This document shows, piece after piece, positions 26,896 to 33,940 of a stretch of 64,000 bases of DNA (positions are counted from its first letter, which is position 1; each line of letters starts with the position of its first letter). The notes beneath the pieces were generated by a model that ran no database searches, had not been told where the DNA came from, and was given only the letters and a program-made list of their open reading frames with translations. Location of the stretch: positions 1 to 64,000 of the forward strand of contig JANWYG010000018.1 in NCBI GenBank assembly GCA_025057015.1, given 5' to 3'. Source of the DNA: Blastocatellia bacterium. GTDB lineage: Bacteria > Acidobacteriota > Blastocatellia > Chloracidobacteriales > JADJPF01. Both the position numbers and the translations under genes were made by a program.

Positions 26896-28941
26896 ATGAG
26901 GATCAGTTTCAATTGGTTAAGAGAGCTGGTGGATGTTTCTTCCCCTGAAGATGCTGCGCTACGGCTCACTATGGCTGGTTTGGCTGTGGACAGCGTTTGT
27001 AAGGTAGATGATGATTATATTCTCGATTTTGACCTAACATCTAATCGGCCAGACGCTTTATCACATTACGGTATTGCCCGCGAGTTGGCTGCCTTGTTAG
27101 GAGTCAAAGCTCGACTGCCGCAGCTTCGGCCTGCAGAGCAAGCTGTAGCAGTATCTAAGCTTACCTCGGTTGAAATAACTTCTCCACGGCTTTGTCCTCG
27201 GTATTGTGCTAGAGTCATTCTTGATGTAGAAGTCGGGCCTTCACCTGAGTGGTTGGTGCGCCGGCTTGAACGTTTAGGTCAACGTAGCATAAACAACATA
27301 GCAGATGTTACGAACTTTGTGCTGTTGGAACAAGGACATCCGCTGCATGCGTTCGATTTTGATTGCCTTAGAGGTAGGCGAATAGTGGTACGTACTGCGA
27401 CTGAGGGAGAGCAGATTAAGACTTTGGATGGCGTAGAGCGGCGATTGTCGGCGGGGATGCTCGTTATAGCTGACGCTGAAGTTCCGGTTGCCATAGCTGG
27501 GATTATGGGCGGCGAACATTCGGCTATTTCAAATACTACTCGTAACGTATTGCTTGAGAGTGCTTACTTTCTACCCTCTTCGGTTAGGAAAACTGCGCGG
27601 GCGTTGGGGATGTCTACTGAAGCTTCGTATCGTTTCGAACGCGGTGCTGACCCAGAAGCTTGCCTGCGGGCTATCGATAGGTGCGCGCAGCTAATTCAGG
27701 AGATAGCAGGCGGCCAAGTCGCAAAAGGCGTGATAGATGTGCGTCCTGAAGTGCTGCTGCCTACTCAGATAGAGCTAAGGCTTGACCGAATTAAGGCACT
27801 TACTGGCCTTGAGCTAGAGCCTGAGCAAGTAGAAGCAGTGCTCACGCGGCTAGGTTTTTCTGTCGAAGTATTGTTTAAAGGTGCTCGTTGGCTAGTCTTG
27901 CCACCGTCTTATCGGACGGATATTCACATAGAGGAGGATCTAATAGAAGAGATAGCTCGGCACGTAGGTTACGATCGTATTCCCTCAGTGCTACCCTTAA
28001 CTGACGGTGCCGGTAGTTACTTGGAGCATGAAGAGAGCCGGCGCAAGTGCAGGAACGCTCTTGTAGCGAATGGATATTTTGAAACTATATCTTTCAGTTG
28101 GGTGAAACCCGAGCTGGATATGCGGTTTAGGCCTGAAGGCTGGCAGCCAATATCTATAAGCAATCCTATAGATGAAGAACGTCCGATAATGCGTACTTCG
28201 TTGCTGACAGGTCTGTTAGAGGCTGTTTCAAGGAACTTCAGTTATGGTGTGCGTAATGTCAAGTTGTTTGAATTTGGTCGTGTCTACAGGCAGTCAGTCG
28301 GTCGACCTGATGAGTTTGAGCGCTTAGCTCTGGCAGCTACGGGTGAGGCCTGGCCAAATGACTGGAGTAGGCATGAAGAGATAGATTTTTATATTTTTAA
28401 AGGTACAGTAGAGACTTTGCTTGAAAGCATCGGTTACAGCGATTATAAATTCAGTAGTTTGGCGACGGGCTTTTTGCATCCGACTAGAGCGGCGAGCATT
28501 GTTGTAGCAGGGCAGGCAGTAGGAGTATTTGGGCAACTTGCAACACAGCTGTGTGAGGTATTTAAATTTAAGCAGCCTGTTTTTGTGTGCGAACTAAACT
28601 TAGACAGGTTGTTTTCATTGACTGTCGGCAGGATTGTCTATAGACCTCTTGCGAAGTTACAAGCAGTTAGTCGCGATTTTTCTTTTCTTGTTTCAAGATC
28701 TGCTGTGTATGCTGAAATCGAGAGTGCGGTGATGTCGCTTGGCATACCTGAGCTTGTTGCGGTGAGCTTGGTTGATGTCTATAAGGGTGGTGGGATACCG
28801 GAGGATCAGATCTCTTTGTGCCTCAGTGTTAAGTTTCAGCCACAAGCTGAAAGTTTAACCGATGAGCAGTTGGCCGAGTATGATAGGTCAATAATAGAGT
28901 TGTTACAGATGCGTTTTGGAGCAAGGCTGCGAGATAAGTAA
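26896..28941 (+). CDS. pheT: Phenylalanine--tRNA ligase beta subunit, short form without tRNA-binding OB domain
   Basis: The 681-residue beta subunit lacks the EMAPII-like OB domain normally inserted near residue 40-150. The sequence passes directly from [16 protein letters not shown] to [20 protein letters not shown]. The B3/B4 editing region ([12 protein letters not shown], [18 protein letters not shown] part), the B5 fold, the inactive catalytic-like core and the C-terminal FDX-ACB anticodon-binding domain ([12 protein letters not shown]) are present. Full-length PheT is about 790 residues; short forms exist in several lineages, so it is probably functional rather than broken. Confidence 0.95.
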   Translation: MRISFNWLRELVDVSSPEDAALRLTMAGLAVDSVCKVDDDYILDFDLTSNRPDALSHYGIARELAALLGVKARLPQLRPAEQAVAVSKLTSVEITSPRLCPRYCARVILDVEVGPSPEWLVRRLERLGQRSINNIADVTNFVLLEQGHPLHAFDFDCLRGRRIVVRTATEGEQIKTLDGVERRLSAGMLVIADAEVPVAIAGIMGGEHSAISNTTRNVLLESAYFLPSSVRKTARALGMSTEASYRFERGADPEACLRAIDRCAQLIQEIAGGQVAKGVIDVRPEVLLPTQIELRLDRIKALTGLELEPEQVEAVLTRLGFSVEVLFKGARWLVLPPSYRTDIHIEEDLIEEIARHVGYDRIPSVLPLTDGAGSYLEHEESRRKCRNALVANGYFETISFSWVKPELDMRFRPEGWQPISISNPIDEERPIMRTSLLTGLLEAVSRNFSYGVRNVKLFEFGRVYRQSVGRPDEFERLALAATGEAWPNDWSRHEEIDFYIFKGTVETLLESIGYSDYKFSSLATGFLHPTRAASIVVAGQAVGVFGQLATQLCEVFKFKQPVFVCELNLDRLFSLTVGRIVYRPLAKLQAVSRDFSFLVSRSAVYAEIESAVMSLGIPELVAVSLVDVYKGGGIPEDQISLCLSVKFQPQAESLTDEQLAEYDRSIIELLQMRFGARLRDK

Positions 28942-28953
28942 GGGATAGAGCAA

Positions 28954-29277
28954 ATGGGCTTAAGTGGATTGGAGAAGCTGTCCCATCTAGAAGATAAGAT
29001 CTACAGGACTATTGAGCAGTTTAACCAATTACGTCAGCAGAAAGAACAGCTTGAGAAAGAACTGGTTAAAGCCAGGCAGGAGCTTGATTTACTGAGGAGC
29101 GAAAAACAGGAGTTACTTACTAAAGTGGCCACACTTTCTGCTGAGCGTGAGCAACATCTTAAGCGGCTCGAGACCCTTCTTGCTGAGCGTGATGAGGTAC
29201 GTTCGAAGGTAGAATCGATGCTTGAAGCCATCGCTGTATTTGAGTCGGGGGTAGTAGGCGGTGGTCCGGAAGCGTAA
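28954..29277 (+). CDS. Coiled-coil protein, ZapB-like cell-division factor
   Basis: The 107-residue protein is one continuous predicted coiled coil (LEDKIYRTIEQFNQLRQQKE, ELVKARQELDLLRSEKQELL) rich in Gln, Glu, Lys and Leu. It is encoded between pheT and zapA and overlaps zapA by 17 nt, the position taken by ZapB-like genes in several Proteobacteria and Acidobacteriota. ZapB links ZapA-decorated FtsZ filaments. No enzymatic motif is present. Confidence 0.7.
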   Translation: MGLSGLEKLSHLEDKIYRTIEQFNQLRQQKEQLEKELVKARQELDLLRSEKQELLTKVATLSAEREQHLKRLETLLAERDEVRSKVESMLEAIAVFESGVVGGGPEA

Positions 29278-29575
29278 TACTTCGCAAACGGTTGAGGTGA
29301 AGATATACAACCAAACTTATCAGATACGCGGGGAGAGTAATGCAGATTACATTCGTGAGTTAGCTGAATATGTTGATAAGCGAATGAAAGAAGTGGCTGA
29401 GGAGACGATGACAGCCGACTCTTTGCGCGTAGCTATTCTGACGGCTTTAAATATTGCCGATGAACTCCACAAGGTACGTGACCGGCTTGAACAGCTTGAC
29501 GCTTCGCTTATTGAGCGAAGTAAGGAATGTTCAGAACTGCTCGATACCATACTGACTAAACCGCGCATGCCTTGA
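29261..29575 (+). CDS. zapA: Cell division protein ZapA
   Basis: The 104-residue protein has the ZapA signature VEVKIYNQTYQIRGESNADY, ELAEYVDKRMKEVAEET and the helical dimerisation tail IADELHKVRDRLEQLD. ZapA bundles FtsZ filaments at mid-cell. The start is a GTG at 29261 inside the upstream coiled-coil gene. The gene ends just before a promoter and the 6S RNA candidate, a synteny (zapA-ssrS) found widely. Confidence 0.93.
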   Translation: MVRKRNTSQTVEVKIYNQTYQIRGESNADYIRELAEYVDKRMKEVAEETMTADSLRVAILTALNIADELHKVRDRLEQLDASLIERSKECSELLDTILTKPRMP

Positions 29576-29600
29576 CCTGCGTGTTCGAGCGGTTTATATT
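29572..29600 (+). promoter_or_regulatory. Sigma-70 promoter of the 6S RNA candidate
   Basis: TTGACC (29572-29577), 17-nt spacer, TATATT (29595-29600). The predicted transcription start near 29606-29607 coincides with the first base of the long closing stem of the RNA. The -35 overlaps the zapA stop codon. Confidence 0.7.
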
Positions 29601-29605
29601 TAGTA

Positions 29606-29797
29606 AAGAAGCTCTCTGCAAAGTTGGTATAGGTAGCTCAATTTTTGAACCAACGACTATAGAAAGGGAAACTGCGTGCGTCCACTCCCACGCGTATGCC
29701 CGACAAAGTTTCGGGTGGTCAACGGATGGAGCCAGGTTACCCACCTGCTTTTGCAGGTTCAAATAAGAGCACCTTACGGCTGAGCGGAGAGCTTCTT
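29606..29797 (+). ncRNA. ssrS: 6S RNA candidate (RNA polymerase inhibitor)
   Basis: An approximately 192-nt region between zapA and ymdB begins and ends with a perfect 11-bp stem: AAGAAGCTCTC (29606-29616) pairs with GAGAGCTTCTT (29787-29797), followed by TTTTATCTTT. Inside are further stems, for example GTTGGT/ACCAAC and ACCTGC-TTTT-GCAGGT. It has its own promoter ending 6 nt upstream. Size, terminal stem and the zapA-proximal position all match 6S RNA, which binds the sigma-70 holoenzyme in stationary phase. The central bubble could not be verified by covariance. Confidence 0.75.
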
Positions 29798-29870
29798 TTA
29801 TCTTTGACCTTCTCTTGCTTTGTTGGATTACTGCTAGATAACCTTCCGAAAATGGGCTAAACTTACGCTT

Positions 29871-30656
29871 ATGAGAATACTTGCACTTGGTGACGTCGTG
29901 GGTCGGGCAGGAAGAAAGGCCATCATTGATGCCCTGCCGGAAGTTAAGAAAGAGTATAAGGTAGATTTTGTAGTAGTAAACGTCGAGAATGCCGCTGGTG
30001 GTTTTGGACTGATGCCTTATATGGGGGAAGAGTTTCTTGCTTCTGGAGTGGATGTGATGACTTCTGGAAACCACATCTATGATAAGAGAGATATCTATGA
30101 TTACATAGCGACGCAACCGAGGCTATTGCGCCCAGCAAACTATGCTCCTGAAGCACCGGGCAAAGGCATGTGGATTGGTGAGTCTAGTTGTGGTGTGCTG
30201 GTTGCAGTGATTAACTTGCAGGGTAGAGTTTTTATGGCAGCAAATGACTGTCCGTTTCGGGCAGCCGATAGCTGTATAGCTATCGCAAAGGCCAAGGGAG
30301 CCAAGATTATATTAGTAGACCATCATGCTGAAGCGACCAGCGAGAAGATGGCTCTTGCGTGGTATTTAGATGGACGTGTGACGGCTGTAGTTGGGACACA
30401 TACGCATATTCAGACTGCTGACGAGAGAATTCTAGCAGACGGTACTGCTTACATTACGGACCTTGGTATGACTGGTCCATATAATTCTGTAGTAGGACTA
30501 GAGACGCAAGGGATTATAGAACGATTTTTGTACGGTATGCCGAAAAAATTTGAACCGGCAAAAGACAATGTAAAGCTCTGTGGTGTACTAATAGATGCTG
30601 ATGCCACGACGGGTAAGGCTACGTCGATAAGGCGTCTTCAGATTCCTTACGATTAG
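29871..30656 (+). CDS. ymdB: YmdB/TIGR00282-family metallophosphoesterase
   Basis: The 261-residue protein has the dinuclear metal ligands of this calcineurin-like family: LALGDVVGRAGR, VVNVENAAGG, MTSGNHIYDKRD, LVDHHAEATSEK and VGTHTHIQTADE. In Bacillus YmdB hydrolyses cyclic nucleotides and is linked to RNase Y and biofilm control. In many genomes rny precedes it directly; rny is absent here. It lies 8 nt before the DUF4870-like gene and so probably heads the transcript that enters the ubiquitin-like operon. Confidence 0.93.
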   Translation: MRILALGDVVGRAGRKAIIDALPEVKKEYKVDFVVVNVENAAGGFGLMPYMGEEFLASGVDVMTSGNHIYDKRDIYDYIATQPRLLRPANYAPEAPGKGMWIGESSCGVLVAVINLQGRVFMAANDCPFRAADSCIAIAKAKGAKIILVDHHAEATSEKMALAWYLDGRVTAVVGTHTHIQTADERILADGTAYITDLGMTGPYNSVVGLETQGIIERFLYGMPKKFEPAKDNVKLCGVLIDADATTGKATSIRRLQIPYD

Positions 30657-30664
30657 GAGTCAAA

Positions 30665-31240
30665 ATGAGCGAGCAGAATAGGAAAACAAACTCTATCAAC
30701 GCTCAAACAAGAAGGGATATTTCTGAGCAAACTGGAGCAGTAGAGGCGGAACAGACTTTGCCTTATCAGCAGTACCATGGTCATCACCAGTACGGTTACT
30801 ACGATCCGAGATCTAACGTTTCACCTCATGAGCCTGGGCAAAATCAGTATTTTCAGCAGCCGATGGATTTGGGCTTAAGGTTTGAGCCTCGTGTAGCTGC
30901 AGCGCTTTCATACGTGGCATTTATTATATCGGGCATAGCTTTTCTGTTGATAGAGCGTAAGAATCGATTTGTGCGCTTTCATGCTATGCAATCGGTAATT
31001 TTCAGTGCCGTCTGGATAGTCACTACTTTAGGTATAGGTTTTTTAATGATGACGGTTGGAATGGTTGCAGCTATTATAGGCATCAGCTTGGTGCTCCAAA
31101 TGATAGGTTTCGTAGTTAATTTGGTATCGGTAGGTTTTTTTGTTCTCTGGGTAGTGCTGATAGTGAAAGCCTATCAGGGTAATAAGTATAAGCTGCCGAT
31201 TATAGGTGATTGGGCTGAAAAACAGCTAGATAGGTTTTAA
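30665..31240 (+). CDS. DUF4870-like membrane protein with Gln/Tyr-rich N-terminus
   Basis: The 191-residue protein has a disordered N-terminal half (QQYHGHHQYGYYDP, many Gln/Tyr/His) and a DUF4870-like membrane domain (about 70-180). The pattern RVAAALSYVAFIISGIAF, ERKNRFVRFHAMQSVIFS and a final VLIVKAYQGNKYKLPIIG is typical. About three transmembrane helices are present. The stop overlaps the E1 start by 1 nt, placing it in the ubiquitin-like operon. Function unknown; a membrane partner is possible. Confidence 0.8.
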   Translation: MSEQNRKTNSINAQTRRDISEQTGAVEAEQTLPYQQYHGHHQYGYYDPRSNVSPHEPGQNQYFQQPMDLGLRFEPRVAAALSYVAFIISGIAFLLIERKNRFVRFHAMQSVIFSAVWIVTTLGIGFLMMTVGMVAAIIGISLVLQMIGFVVNLVSVGFFVLWVVLIVKAYQGNKYKLPIIGDWAEKQLDRF

Positions 31241-32430
31241 TGAAGTACCAGCAGGATGATGATCCGTTCGAGCGGCAAAGTAGAATAGAGTGGTGGCATC
31301 AGCAAGTGCTTCGTAACGCTAAGATATGCGTAGTAGGAGCAGGGGCGCTTGGAAACGAAGTATTGAAGAACTTGGCACTGCTGGGATTAGGACACATCCT
31401 GATACTGGATTTTGATGAGATTGTCGGCTCGAATTTGTCTAGGACAGTTCTTTTTCGACAGGAGGATATAGGTAAGAACAAGGCTGAGGTGGCTGCCTCT
31501 GCTATTAAGCAGATGATGCTTGAGCCTACAGCTAAGCTAGAGTACTTCAATGGAGACGTTGTTTGGGACCTGGGAGCTGGTATCTTCAGACGGTTCGACA
31601 TAGTAATAGGCTGTGTGGACAATGACGAGGCACGGCTTGCTATCAACCGTGCTTGCCGAAGTACGCAGCGCCCTTGGATAGACGGTGGTATACATGGGCT
31701 TGCTGGTAGCGTTACTGTCTATGCTCCTAAAGGGCCTTGCTTTGAGTGTAACGTAACTAGCGATCAGCTGGCGGATGCACTGTCCCGCTATGACAGCTGT
31801 GAAAATGTCAAGCGACGCTATATACAGCAGGAGCGCCTTCCAGCTGTGCAGGTTACGTCGGCAGTTATAGCGGCTTTGCAGGTACAGGAAGCTATTAAGT
31901 ACTTGCATGGGCAAGCGGTTACAGGTCGGAAGTATTACTTTAATGGTATGGTGAATGGCCTAACTAGCATAGAGCTGCAGGAAAATCCCAACTGCCTTGC
32001 CCACGGTGTTTATGGTGAAATCGTAGAGCTTGCCGCTTCAACTACAAGTACTTTAGCTGAGCTGATCGATGAGTTGAGGCGATATTTCAGCGGCGAGTTT
32101 ACTATTCTGCTAGGAAGGCGTTTTATAGTGGCTATTGCTTGTCGTAATTGTGGCGAGCGAGTTCGGTTAATGCGTCCGGCTCATATGATATACGATGATG
32201 AGTTGTACTGTGCTACCTGTAGACGCAATCCTGCTAGCAAGGTTGCTGAAACCTATGCTGATGCTGACTATATAGAGGTTTTCAGCTCTCTTTCTTCGGA
32301 CTCGTCGGCAGAGTATGCTCGAATGTCGCTTGGGCAACTTGGACTGCCGCCGTTGCATATATTTACTGCTTTTGATGCTAATAAGTCTCTCAGTTTCGAG
32401 CTAGCTGGTGATGTCAGCAGGGGTTTATGA
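31240..32430 (+). CDS. E1-like ThiF/MoeB-family adenylating enzyme with C-terminal zinc ribbon
   Basis: The 396-residue protein activates a C-terminal glycine by adenylation. ATP-site features are ICVVGAGALGNEVLKN (33-38 GAGALG), LDFDEI (Asp57), NLSRTVLF (Arg68), GKNKAE (Lys79/81) and VDNDEAR (Asp127). CFEC (167-170) is one zinc pair; Cys187 in YDSCENVKRR stands at the crossover position where E1 enzymes carry the catalytic Cys, before PAVQVTSAVIAALQVQEAIK. An added domain of about 150 residues holds CRNC (301-304) and CATC (324-327). It is co-translated with its neighbours and should charge the Ubl encoded at 33132. Confidence 0.9.
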   Translation: MKYQQDDDPFERQSRIEWWHQQVLRNAKICVVGAGALGNEVLKNLALLGLGHILILDFDEIVGSNLSRTVLFRQEDIGKNKAEVAASAIKQMMLEPTAKLEYFNGDVVWDLGAGIFRRFDIVIGCVDNDEARLAINRACRSTQRPWIDGGIHGLAGSVTVYAPKGPCFECNVTSDQLADALSRYDSCENVKRRYIQQERLPAVQVTSAVIAALQVQEAIKYLHGQAVTGRKYYFNGMVNGLTSIELQENPNCLAHGVYGEIVELAASTTSTLAELIDELRRYFSGEFTILLGRRFIVAIACRNCGERVRLMRPAHMIYDDELYCATCRRNPASKVAETYADADYIEVFSSLSSDSSAEYARMSLGQLGLPPLHIFTAFDANKSLSFELAGDVSRGL

Positions 32431-32789
32431 TGGTCATTGCTTTGCTGATGATAACTTATTTGGTGATCTGGGTAGTTCTTCTAGCAATAGCACAGGGCCG
32501 TTACCTTTACCTGCAGTCCAGAAACGGCTCTAAAGTGCTTGAAAAATACCCTGCCATTTTCAGGTCGGCTTTAGTGGCGTTGATCGAGTTAGGACGGCTC
32601 TACGAGCATGAGCGTCAGGGTAGTATAATAGAGCAACTGACCAGAGTCGAGCACTATGGACAGGGGCTACAGAGCGTCTTCAGAGTAAACTATGGTGGAT
32701 TACCACAGCGGTGTGAGGTCTGTCACCTTACTGATAAGTTTGATGTTGAGACCGGAATTTGTAGTCGATGCCTTCACACTACCCGATAG
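32427..32789 (+). CDS. Membrane-anchored CxxC-x12-CxxC mini-protein (copy 1)
   Basis: The 120-residue protein has one N-terminal transmembrane helix (about residues 3-22), a helical linker and a C-terminal zinc-binding module RCEVCHLTDKFDVETGICSR with CLH following (Cys96, 99, 112, 115; His100 and His117 nearby). It overlaps the E1 stop by 4 nt. A paralogue follows at 32832. The module recalls a treble-clef or zinc-ribbon, a size and place where an E3-like adaptor could be expected, but only one zinc site is visible, so it is not a canonical RING. Confidence 0.75.
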   Translation: MMVIALLMITYLVIWVVLLAIAQGRYLYLQSRNGSKVLEKYPAIFRSALVALIELGRLYEHERQGSIIEQLTRVEHYGQGLQSVFRVNYGGLPQRCEVCHLTDKFDVETGICSRCLHTTR

Positions 32790-32831
32790 AGAGTTCTTTT
32801 GATATGCTTAGAAAACAACTCTAATTTGCCT

Positions 32832-33116
32832 ATGGAATTCTTTTCTTTTCTGCTTTTTGTCCTCTTTTTTGGCTTTTTGGGTATGAATGTATGGGATATA
32901 TGGCAGGAAAGAGTTTTTGGAGATCCTCTTGATATGAAATTTATTCCTCGTGTTTCAAGATATATCAGGTCAAGCGAAGTCGAGCCGGTATTGATGCAGG
33001 GTACGTTTAGTATAAACTCAGTAGGCATTGCATTGCGTTGTGAGATATGTCATCAGTCCGACCTATTTGACGAAGCTACCGGCCTGTGCTCTAGATGTAA
33101 TCATGTTACGTCGTAG
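32832..33116 (+). CDS. Membrane-anchored CxxC-x12-CxxC mini-protein (copy 2)
   Basis: The 94-residue protein has a hydrophobic helix at residues 3-20 and ends in RCEICHQSDLFDEATGLCSR plus CNHVTS (Cys70, 73, 86, 89). This matches the copy 1 motif RCE(V/I)CHxxDxFDxxTGxCSRCxH almost residue by residue, while the linkers differ. ATG at 32832 was chosen; TTG at 32799, 7 nt after GAGAG, is an alternative adding 11 residues. It lies 15 nt before the Ubl gene. The two are clearly duplicated domains fixed in one operon. Confidence 0.72.
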   Translation: MEFFSFLLFVLFFGFLGMNVWDIWQERVFGDPLDMKFIPRVSRYIRSSEVEPVLMQGTFSINSVGIALRCEICHQSDLFDEATGLCSRCNHVTS

Positions 33117-33131
33117 TTAGGAGGCTGGCGG

Positions 33132-33404
33132 ATGGCAGATATAGATGTTACTTTTAGAAATGAAAATAACGGCAAAGAAGTAGAAGTAACAGTTTCGGAT
33201 GATATGCCTGCCGATGCGATATTGCGCAACCTGGCTGAGGCTGGGCTGATACCGAATATACCGGGCACGGCTTTAGTTTACCGTGGAGTGCAGCTACGGC
33301 CTGGTCAGACGCTTGCTCAGATGGGCGTTCGCAATAACGATACGATAAGTATCTTCTTGAATACTCGCGGCGGAGGTCTCAAGTGGGTACACCAGAAGAA
33401 GTAA
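33132..33404 (+). CDS. Ubiquitin-like beta-grasp protein with GGG and 8-residue tail
   Basis: The 90-residue protein fits the ubiquitin fold: DIDVTFRNENNGKEVEVTVS (beta hairpin), ADAILRNLAEAGL (helix), LVYRGVQLRPGQTLAQMGVR and DTISIFLNTRGGG. Gly80-81-82 is followed by LKWVHQKK, so a protease would have to expose the diglycine before E1 charging. GGAGG precedes ATG 33132. The Gly codons include the GGAGG used as RBS of the E2 gene, which starts inside this gene. YukD-like Ubls of type VII secretion lack such E1/E2 neighbours, so a conjugation role is the better inference. Confidence 0.88.
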   Translation: MADIDVTFRNENNGKEVEVTVSDDMPADAILRNLAEAGLIPNIPGTALVYRGVQLRPGQTLAQMGVRNNDTISIFLNTRGGGLKWVHQKK

Positions 33405-33940
33405 GACGGGCAAGGTTAGAGGCCGACTATGAGGAGATGAAGTCCATACGTGGTACTGTAATAAGCTGGCAGGCTATAGGTGTGCCGCCCAGCGAGTACA
33501 TTGTGACATTTAACGTAAGAAGTTATATAAGCGCTGTACAGCAGCGTAATCAGCATCGTGTTAGAATAATACTTTCCCCGAACCACCCTTTTGAAAAGCC
33601 ACTGGTGATGATGCATGAAATGTCGCCTATATTTCATCCTCACGTGTGGCCGGATGGTAAGATCTGTGTAGGAAATTGGGATTATCGTGAAGGACTGGGC
33701 TCATTTGTAGTTAAGTTGGCCAGGATCTTTCAATACGATCCGACTCTTATTGATCCTTACTCTGTAGCCAACTATAACGCTGCAGATTGGTTCTATGCGA
33801 ACCCTACGCTTTTTCCTACCGATAGACAACCTTTGCCTGTACCTGGTAACAAAGAGGTAGGCGGTCAGACTTTTAGAATCAAATCTCCAGTGTCGTCTAG
33901 TACACAACAGAAACCAAAGTTTGTAATAAAGCAGAAATGA
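33383..33940 (+). CDS. E2-like ubiquitin-conjugating (UBC-fold) protein
   Basis: The 185-residue protein has the UBC layout: an N-terminal helix (EEVRRARLEADYEEMKSI), strands ending RVRIILSPNHPFEKPLVMM (the usual YPxxxP place) and then SPIFHPHVWPDGKICVGNWD. Cys95 aligns with the catalytic Cys of E2 enzymes, and HPH (85-87) replaces the eukaryotic HPN, so the Asn is His. After Cys95 the family pattern ARIFQYDPTLIDPYSVANYN continues. GTG at 33383 stands 6 nt after GGAGG and overlaps the Ubl gene by 22 nt. It ends with a Ser/Gln/Lys-rich tail and overlaps rtcB by 4 nt. Confidence 0.88.
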   Translation: MGTPEEVRRARLEADYEEMKSIRGTVISWQAIGVPPSEYIVTFNVRSYISAVQQRNQHRVRIILSPNHPFEKPLVMMHEMSPIFHPHVWPDGKICVGNWDYREGLGSFVVKLARIFQYDPTLIDPYSVANYNAADWFYANPTLFPTDRQPLPVPGNKEVGGQTFRIKSPVSSSTQQKPKFVIKQK

